From contig NZ_CP050265.1 in assembly GCF_011765465.1 (NCBI RefSeq), positions 682,001 to 746,000 of the forward strand: 64,000 nt of DNA, given 5' to 3'. Position 1 is the stretch's first letter; the number at the start of each line of letters is the position of its first letter. The DNA comes from Erythrobacter sp. Lineage in GTDB: Bacteria > Pseudomonadota > Alphaproteobacteria > Sphingomonadales > Sphingomonadaceae. The translations under genes were made by a program, and so were the position numbers. Of the stretch, positions 58,135 through 64,000 are shown piece by piece. The notes under the pieces are model-generated. The model ran no database searches and was not told the DNA's origin. It saw nothing but the letters and a program-made list of their open reading frames with translations.

Positions 58135-58880
58135 CCTTCGCCGCCACCATCCTGACGCTTTACCCGGAGATGTTTCCGGGTCCCCTCGGCGTTTCCCTTG
58201 CGGGCCGCGCGCTCGAGCGGGGGGACTGGTCGTGCGAGGCGGTGCAGATCCGCGACTTCGCCAAGGACAAGCATCGCACGGTCGACGACACGCCCGCTGG
58301 CGGCGGGGCGGGGATGGTCCTCAAGTGCGACGTCGTCGCCCGCGCGGTCGATCATGCCGCGGCGCTCCAGCCCGAAGCGCCGATCCTCGCCATGACCCCG
58401 CGCGGGAAACCGATCACGCAGGCGCGCATCCGCGAACTCGCGAGCGGGCCGGGCGTCACCCTGCTGTGCGGGCGGTTCGAAGGCTTCGATGAGCGCCTGT
58501 TCGAGGCCCGCCCGCACATCGAGGAAGTGAGCCTCGCCGACATCGTCCTCTCCGGCGGAGAACCCGCCGCGCTTGCCATACTCGACGCTTGCATTCGGCT
58601 GCTTCCCGGCGTAATGGGCGCGGCTTCTAGCGGCGAGGAGGAATCCTTCGAGGAGGGCCTGCTCGAATACCCGCACTACACCCGACCTCAGGAGTGGGAA
58701 GGGCGCACGATCCCCGAAGTGCTGCGATCGGGGGATCATGCGAAGATCGCCGCCTGGCGCAAGTCACAGGCGCGCGAGACGACACGGTTACGCAGGCCCG
58801 ATCTATGGGAGCGTCACGGGGATGCTCCGGGCGGGTCTGCCTCTGGCGCGCAGCGTGAAAAGAAGGATACGGACCAGTGA
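58131..58880 (+). CDS. trmD: tRNA (guanine-37-N1)-methyltransferase
   Basis: Makes m1G37 to keep the reading frame. A 249-residue knotted SPOUT enzyme with [10 protein letters not shown] at the start, [11 protein letters not shown] and [12 protein letters not shown]. It ends with GTGA overlapping rplS, so trmD and rplS are coupled. Residues from about 225 on are an unconserved polar tail. Confidence 0.96.
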   Translation: MTFAATILTLYPEMFPGPLGVSLAGRALERGDWSCEAVQIRDFAKDKHRTVDDTPAGGGAGMVLKCDVVARAVDHAAALQPEAPILAMTPRGKPITQARIRELASGPGVTLLCGRFEGFDERLFEARPHIEEVSLADIVLSGGEPAALAILDACIRLLPGVMGAASSGEEESFEEGLLEYPHYTRPQEWEGRTIPEVLRSGDHAKIAAWRKSQARETTRLRRPDLWERHGDAPGGSASGAQREKKDTDQ

Positions 58881-59245
58881 ACCTGATCCAGCAAATCGAA
58901 GCCGAAGAAATCGGCAAGGTCGAACGTCAGATTCCCGAATTCCGGGCCGGCGACACCGTGCGTGTCGGCGTCAAGGTCAAGGAAGGCAACCGCGAGCGCG
59001 TGCAGAACTTCGAAGGCGTGGTGATCGCGCGTTCGAACCGCGGGATGGGCTCCAACTTCACGGTGCGCAAGATCAGCTTCGGCGAGGGCGTGGAACGCGT
59101 CTTCCCGCTCTATTCGCCGATCATCGACGACATCACCGTGGTCCGCCGCGGCGTCGTGCGCCGGGCGAAGCTCTATTACCTGCGCGGCCGCACCGGCAAG
59201 CGCGCGCGCATCGCCGAACGCCGCGAGAACGCGCCCAAGGCGTAA
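58877..59245 (+). CDS. rplS: 50S ribosomal protein L19
   Basis: A 122-residue ribosomal protein with [22 protein letters not shown] and the typical [16 protein letters not shown] segment. It starts with GTG, coupled to trmD. It ends the operon, followed by a strong terminator. Confidence 0.97.
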   Translation: MNLIQQIEAEEIGKVERQIPEFRAGDTVRVGVKVKEGNRERVQNFEGVVIARSNRGMGSNFTVRKISFGEGVERVFPLYSPIIDDITVVRRGVVRRAKLYYLRGRTGKRARIAERRENAPKA

Positions 59246-59267
59246 ACCGCGCGCCACAAAGCGAATT

Positions 59268-59306
59268 CACGAAAGGGCGGCTCTTGCGGGGCCGCCCTTT
59301 TTCGTG
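59268..59306 (+). terminator. Intrinsic terminator of the trmD-rplS operon
   Basis: A stem AAAGGGCGGC/GCCGCCCTTT extended by outer CACG/CGTG pairs, with a 9-base loop and a T-run (59298-59302). Confidence 0.9.
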
Positions 59307-59387
59307 GCTCGCCCTTTGCAATTCGCGCGCGCTTTCGTCATGTCGGCTGCCGAGCAATGACGACATAACGAAGGGGCCGTCCTTGAA

Positions 59388-61610
59388 ATGCGCTTGTCCA
59401 TCCTCGCAGCCGCCGCTGCTGTCCTGCTTGCCCAGCCTGCCGTCGCGGATACTCCCATGACCGAAGACGGCGAACTCACCTTCGAGCGGGTCTTCGCCTC
59501 GCCCTCGCTGAACGGTCCCGCGCCTCGCCAGGCGAAGCTGTCGCCGGACGGGAAATACCTCACCTTGCTGAGAAACCGCGAGGACGATCTCGAACGCTAC
59601 GACCTGTGGGGCTACGACATCGCGACGCGCGAATGGCGGATGCTGGTCGACAGCGAGGCGCTGGGCACGGGGCGCGAACTGTCCGAAGACGAGAAGATGC
59701 AGCGCGAGCGCGCGCGCGTCGGCAATCTCAAGGGCATCATCTCCTATCAGTGGGCGAGCGACGGGTCGGGCGTGCTCGTGCCCCTCGATGGCGATCTTTA
59801 CTTCGCCAATCTCGACGGAAGCGTCACGCGGCTGACCGATACGGAAGGGACCGAACTCAACCCCAAGCTTTCGAGCAGGGGCGGCTACGTCTCCTTCGTG
59901 CGCGACCGCCAGCTCTGGGTCGGCCCGTTCGGCGGCGAGGCGCGCCCGATCACGCCCAGGGAAGGCGAGACGATCCGCTGGGGCGAGGCCGAATTCGTCG
60001 CTCAGGAGGAAATGGGCCGGCTGACCGGATATTGGTGGAACGGGAACGACACCCGGCTTGCGGTCCAGCGCACCGACGAAAGCCCGGTCGGCATCGTCAC
60101 CCGCGCCGCGATCGGTGCGACGGGGACCAAGGTGTTCGACCAGCGCTATCCGGTCGCGGGCTCGGACAACGCACTGGTCGAGCTTTACCTGATGGACCCC
60201 GACGGAGGGAACCGGGTGAAGGTCGATCTCGGCCCGGAAACCGACATCTACCTCGCCCGCGCCGACTGGGGCCCGGACGATTATCTCTACGTCCAGCGGC
60301 AGGACCGCGCGCAGACGCGGATCGATATGCTCAAGGTCGATCCGGCGACGGGGAAAAGCGAAATCCTCTTCACGGAAAACGCCGCGCGGCCTGATTACTG
60401 GGTCAACCTGTCCGACAGCTACCGCTTCCTCAAGGACGGCAGCCTGCTGTGGTGGTCCGAGCGGTCGGGCTACGGCCAGTTCTACCGCCTGAAGGACGGC
60501 GAATGGACGCAGCTCACGCAGGGCACGCAGCCCGCAAGCGCGCTCGTCGGGGTGAACGAGGAAGAAGGCGTCTTCTTCTACACCCGCACCGATGGCGTGC
60601 TGACCCAGCAGGTCTACCGCGCCAGCCTTTCGGGTGAGGGCGAGCCCGAACGCCTGACCGATCCCGACTACACCAATTCAGCCAGCATGGACGGCAAGGG
60701 CCGCGCGCTGCTCGTCACCCGCTCGAAACCCGACCAGCCGCCGCAATCCTATCTCGCCGGGCGCGAAGGCCAGCGGATCACCTGGATCGAGGAGAACGCG
60801 CTCGACGCTGACCATCCCTACACGCCCTTCCTGATGAGCCATGTCATGCCCGAATACGGCACGATTGCCGCCGAGGACGGGACCGCGCTTCACTACATGA
60901 TGCTCAAGCCCGACATGGAGCCGGGCAAGAAATACCCCGTGCTCTACTACCACTATGGCGGGCCGGGGCCGCAGCTGGTGGACAAGGGCTGGACCGGCGC
61001 GCTCGCGCAGGCGGTCGTGGACAGGGGCTATATCTGGTTCGCGCTCGACAATCGCGGCTCGGCGAACCGGGGCGTCGATTTCGAACAGCCGATCTACCGC
61101 GCGATGGGCGGCGTCGAAGTGCGCGACCAGAAGGCCGGGGCCGAATGGCTGGGGCAGCAGTCTTTCGTCGATCCCGACAAGATCGCGATCTACGGCTGGT
61201 CCTATGGCGGCTACATGACGCTGAAACAGCTCGAGGCCGACCCGGGCCTCTACGCCGCAGGCATCTCGGGCGCGCCGGTGACCAAGTGGGAACTCTACGA
61301 CACGCACTACACCGAACGCTACATGGGCGACCCCAACGAAGTGCCCGAAGCCTACGAAGCGGCAAGCGCGATCCCGCAGGCGACCACAATCAGCGACCCG
61401 CTGCTCATCATCCACGGCATGGCCGACGACAACGTGGTGTTCGAGAACTCCTCGGAAATCATCGCCGCGCTGCAGGAGGGCAACGTGCCGTTCGAGATGA
61501 TGCTCTATCCCGGCTACACGCACCGCGTCGCGGGCGAGAACATCTCGCCGCACCTGTGGAACACGATCTTTCGCTTTCTCGAAAGCCACGGGGTGACCCC
61601 GCCGCAATGA
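59388..61610 (+). CDS. Secreted dipeptidyl-peptidase IV (S9 family)
   Basis: A 740-residue periplasmic or secreted serine peptidase that removes X-Pro dipeptides. Signal peptide MRLSILAAAAAVLLAQPAVA (cleavage near 20), a beta-propeller domain (about 70-480), and an alpha/beta hydrolase domain with the triad Ser605 (GWSYGGYM), Asp680 or 681 (ADDNVVF) and His712 (YTHRV). DPP4-type glutamates are likely in the AEFVAQEEMGR segment that follows WGE. The permease gene starts ten bases after its stop. Confidence 0.93.
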   Translation: MRLSILAAAAAVLLAQPAVADTPMTEDGELTFERVFASPSLNGPAPRQAKLSPDGKYLTLLRNREDDLERYDLWGYDIATREWRMLVDSEALGTGRELSEDEKMQRERARVGNLKGIISYQWASDGSGVLVPLDGDLYFANLDGSVTRLTDTEGTELNPKLSSRGGYVSFVRDRQLWVGPFGGEARPITPREGETIRWGEAEFVAQEEMGRLTGYWWNGNDTRLAVQRTDESPVGIVTRAAIGATGTKVFDQRYPVAGSDNALVELYLMDPDGGNRVKVDLGPETDIYLARADWGPDDYLYVQRQDRAQTRIDMLKVDPATGKSEILFTENAARPDYWVNLSDSYRFLKDGSLLWWSERSGYGQFYRLKDGEWTQLTQGTQPASALVGVNEEEGVFFYTRTDGVLTQQVYRASLSGEGEPERLTDPDYTNSASMDGKGRALLVTRSKPDQPPQSYLAGREGQRITWIEENALDADHPYTPFLMSHVMPEYGTIAAEDGTALHYMMLKPDMEPGKKYPVLYYHYGGPGPQLVDKGWTGALAQAVVDRGYIWFALDNRGSANRGVDFEQPIYRAMGGVEVRDQKAGAEWLGQQSFVDPDKIAIYGWSYGGYMTLKQLEADPGLYAAGISGAPVTKWELYDTHYTERYMGDPNEVPEAYEAASAIPQATTISDPLLIIHGMADDNVVFENSSEIIAALQEGNVPFEMMLYPGYTHRVAGENISPHLWNTIFRFLESHGVTPPQ

Positions 61611-61620
61611 CCCTGCGCCG

Positions 61621-62826
61621 ATGACCGACCGGGCCGAACCGTCTTCCGATCAGCCGCACCTGATGAAGCCCGGCGGCGCTTGGGCGATGGCGGTCGGCGG
61701 CATGATCGGCGGCGGGATCTTCTCGACGCTGGGCGTGGTGATTGCGGTCGCGGGGCAGTTCGCCTGGGCGAGCTTCGTTCTCGGCGGCCTTGTCGCGCTC
61801 TGCTCGGGCCAGTCCTATGCCGCCCTGTCGCGCGTGATCGACCGGCCGGGCGGGTCCTATGCCTATCTCATGGACATCGGCTGGAGGCGCACCGCGCGCA
61901 TCGCGGTGTGGGTGCTGGTGGTGGGCTACACCTTCACCGTCTCGGTCTACGCCGTGACCTTCGGTTCCTACGCCGCCTTCGCGCTCGGAGCGGCCGCATG
62001 GGTCAAGACCGCCGCCGCGATCGGCGCGATCGCGGTCCTCGCGGGGATCAACCTGATGGGCGCAGCCGAAGCGACGTTCATCGAAAAGGTCGCGGTGTGG
62101 GGCAAGCTCGCGATCCTGCTCGTCCTGTCGGGCTTCGGCCTTGCGCGGTGGGACACCGGTCAGCTTGTCGCCGATCCGGGTTCACCCGTGGGCTGGACAG
62201 GGGCGCTGATCGGCATGGGCGTGGTGTTCATGGCCTACGAAGGCTTCCAGCTGCTGAGCTACGACTACGACGAGATGGAGGATCCGCCGCGCACCATCAG
62301 CCGCGCCATGCCCGCCGCGATCCTCGCGACCATGGCGACCTATGTCCTCGTCGCGCTGGGGGCGGCGATGCTGGCGGGAGCGGGCGAGATCGTCGCGCGC
62401 GAGGAAGTCGCGCTCGCCATCGCCGGGCGCGAGGCATTGGGGCTCGCCGGGTTCCTCGCCGTCTCGCTTGCAGCGACGTTTTCGGCGGGCTCGGCGATCA
62501 ACGCGACCGTTTTCGCCACCGCGCGCCTCGCCAGCCGCGCAGCCGAGGACGGGGAAATGCCCGCCCTGTTCGGCAAGCGCGACTCCTCCGGCGTGCCGTG
62601 GGCGGGGACGCTGCTGATCTCGGGCGCGGCGGCGGTGCTGGTGGTGATCGGCGGGCTCGAAGTGCTGGTCGAGGTCGCGAGCCTCATCTTCCTTGCCGTC
62701 TTCGCGCTGGTGAACTGGCTCGCCATCCACTGCCGGGTCGGGCGGCGCTGGGCCTCGTGGATCGGGCTTTGCGGGTCGCTCGGTGGGGCGGCGATGCTGG
62801 TGCTTTACCTCGCGGGAGTGGTCTGA
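61621..62826 (+). CDS. APC-superfamily amino acid permease
   Basis: A 401-residue inner-membrane protein with about 12 hydrophobic segments. The start MAVGGMIGGGIFSTLGVVIA holds the GxGIF motif of amino acid transporters. It is ten bases downstream of the dipeptidyl-peptidase gene, so the pair may scavenge peptide-derived amino acids. Substrate not determined. Confidence 0.9.
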   Translation: MTDRAEPSSDQPHLMKPGGAWAMAVGGMIGGGIFSTLGVVIAVAGQFAWASFVLGGLVALCSGQSYAALSRVIDRPGGSYAYLMDIGWRRTARIAVWVLVVGYTFTVSVYAVTFGSYAAFALGAAAWVKTAAAIGAIAVLAGINLMGAAEATFIEKVAVWGKLAILLVLSGFGLARWDTGQLVADPGSPVGWTGALIGMGVVFMAYEGFQLLSYDYDEMEDPPRTISRAMPAAILATMATYVLVALGAAMLAGAGEIVAREEVALAIAGREALGLAGFLAVSLAATFSAGSAINATVFATARLASRAAEDGEMPALFGKRDSSGVPWAGTLLISGAAAVLVVIGGLEVLVEVASLIFLAVFALVNWLAIHCRVGRRWASWIGLCGSLGGAAMLVLYLAGVV

Positions 62827-62886
62827 GCCCTTGCGGGCGCTGCGCGGCACGCTATTTCGCAGGCCGCAGATACAGGAGAATGCGAA

Positions 62887-63912
62887 TTGGGCTATCGGGT
62901 GGCCATCGTCGGGGCGACCGGCAATGTCGGGCGCGAAATGATGCAGATCCTCGCCGAGCGCGAGTTTCCCGTGGACGAGGTGGCCGCGGTCGCCTCCGGG
63001 CGCTCGACCGGGACCGAGGTCGAATACGGCGACACGGGCAAGATGCTGAAATGCAGGAATATCGAGCATTTCGACTTTGCCGGATGGGACATCGCCCTGT
63101 TCGCGGCCGGGAGCGGTCCGGCGAAAGAATACGCGCCCAAGGCGGCGGCGGCAGGCTGCGTCGTGATCGACAATTCCTCGCTCTACCGGATGGACCCCGA
63201 CGTGCCGCTGATCGTGCCCGAGGTGAATCCGGACGCGATCGACGACTACAAGAAGCGCAACATCATCGCGAACCCCAACTGCTCGACCGCGCAGCTGGTC
63301 GTCGCGCTCAAGCCGCTGCATGACGCCGCGACGATCAGGCGCGTGGTGGTCTCGACCTACCAGTCGGTCTCGGGCGCGGGCAAGGCGGGCATGGACGAGC
63401 TGTTCGAACAGTCCCGCGCGATCTTCGTCGGCGATCCGGTGGAACCGGCCAAGTTCACCAAGCAGATCGCCTTCAACGTCATTCCCCATATCGACGTCTT
63501 CCTCGAGGACGGTTCGACCAAGGAGGAATGGAAGATGGTGGTCGAGACGAAGAAGATTCTCGACCCGAAGATCAAGCTGAACGCCACCTGCGTGCGCGTG
63601 CCGGTCTTCGTCGGCCATTCCGAGGCGGTGAACATCGAGTTCGAGAAGGAGCTTTCTGCAGAACAGGCCCAGGAAATCCTGCGCGAGGCGCCCGGCATCA
63701 TGCTCGTCGACAAGCGCGAGGACGAGGGATACGTCACCCCGGTCGAATGCGCGGGCGACAGCGCGACCTACATCTCCCGCGTGCGCGAGGATCCGACGGT
63801 CGAGAACGGGCTGACGCTGTGGTGCGTCTCGGACAACCTGCGCAAGGGCGCGGCCTTGAACGCAGTCCAGATCGCCGAACTGCTCGGCCGCCGCCACTTG
63901 CAGAAGGGATGA
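62887..63912 (+). CDS. asd: Aspartate-semialdehyde dehydrogenase
   Basis: NADPH enzyme on the path to lysine, threonine, methionine and diaminopimelate. A 341-residue protein with the Rossmann VAIVGATGNVGREM and catalytic Cys132 in NPNCSTAQ. It starts with TTG at 62887, seven bases after AGGAGA; a nearby ATG at 62880 is out of frame. Stop overlaps the next gene by ATGA. Confidence 0.96.
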   Translation: MGYRVAIVGATGNVGREMMQILAEREFPVDEVAAVASGRSTGTEVEYGDTGKMLKCRNIEHFDFAGWDIALFAAGSGPAKEYAPKAAAAGCVVIDNSSLYRMDPDVPLIVPEVNPDAIDDYKKRNIIANPNCSTAQLVVALKPLHDAATIRRVVVSTYQSVSGAGKAGMDELFEQSRAIFVGDPVEPAKFTKQIAFNVIPHIDVFLEDGSTKEEWKMVVETKKILDPKIKLNATCVRVPVFVGHSEAVNIEFEKELSAEQAQEILREAPGIMLVDKREDEGYVTPVECAGDSATYISRVREDPTVENGLTLWCVSDNLRKGAALNAVQIAELLGRRHLQKG

Positions 63913-64000
63913 GGCCGATGCGCTTCGCCCTTTCCGCCGCCGCGCTGCTGGCGCTCGCCGCCTGCGGGGGCGAGCCCGACGAGCCGGGCGAAGAGGCTCC
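63909..64000 (+). CDS. Lipoprotein, 3'-truncated by the window edge
   Basis: Only the first 30 codons are in the window: MRPMRFALSAAALLALAAC with lipobox LAAC, then an acidic GGEPDEPGEEA stretch. ATG at 63909 overlaps the asd stop; ATG at 63918 is also possible. Function cannot be judged. Confidence 0.65.
   Translation, partial: MRPMRFALSAAALLALAACGGEPDEPGEEA

Overview
The window is a GC-rich (by eye about 65%), densely packed stretch of bacterial chromosome. It most resembles an alphaproteobacterium of the Sphingomonadales, probably the Erythrobacteraceae. The evidence is a CckA-type hybrid kinase and CpdR, LexA boxes of the GTTC-N7-GTTC type, duplicated ATP synthase b/b' subunits, a FYDLN-acid (TIGR02300-like) protein, a SapC-family protein and the gene order trpF-trpB-trpA-accD-folC. 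Genus is inference only. I see no insertion sequence, prophage, CRISPR array or rRNA operon. Almost all genes are housekeeping, and the interest lies in small or accessory genes set inside conserved operons.

Layout. 1-11.7 kb: 3' part of cckA, SOS-controlled recA, alaS, a 59-codon gene, a CPA2 antiporter, a GNAT-nitrilase fusion, icd, tRNA-Val(GAC) and cpdR. 11.8-20.9 kb: an N-formylglutamate amidohydrolase-like protein, SapC-family protein, FAD-linked oxidoreductase, a secreted protein, a RhlE-like helicase, a TetR regulator divergent from an alpha/beta hydrolase, and a secreted EreA/ChaN-like protein. 20.9-28 kb: uvrD with its own LexA box, rluB-rsmD, a Rieske oxygenase and ampG. 28-37 kb: on the minus strand, purB, lapA-like, pyrF, trpF, trpB, an 83-codon membrane gene, trpA, accD and folC, plus radC. 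37-41 kb: ydbH-ynbE-ydbL, an envelope-bridge operon. 41-43.8 kb: the Fo half of ATP synthase (atpI-B-E-F'-F) with an unusual leader.

43.8-51.6 kb: a lipoprotein, quinone oxidoreductase and gloB, then the minus-strand aroA-cmk-rpsA operon, with three small genes (DUF411-like, CBU_0592-like and an unknown) between aroA and cmk. 51.6-59.3 kb: tRNA-Ala(GGC), ffh, rpsP and rimM, then five accessory genes, then trmD and rplS. The accessory genes include two methyltransferases that look like glycine/sarcosine N-methyltransferase and sarcosine/dimethylglycine N-methyltransferase, a complete route from glycine to glycine betaine. They have a good predicted promoter inside the ribosomal/tRNA-modification operon. 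59.4-64 kb: a secreted dipeptidyl-peptidase IV next to an amino-acid permease, asd, and a truncated lipoprotein gene at the edge.

Themes. DNA damage: recA and uvrD carry LexA boxes. Cell cycle: CckA and CpdR, which belong to one phosphorelay, lie 10 kb apart. Envelope: YdbH/YnbE/YdbL and AmpG. Osmoadaptation: betaine synthesis, which would suit a marine or saline habitat. Many genes overlap by ATGA or GTGA, so translational coupling is common.
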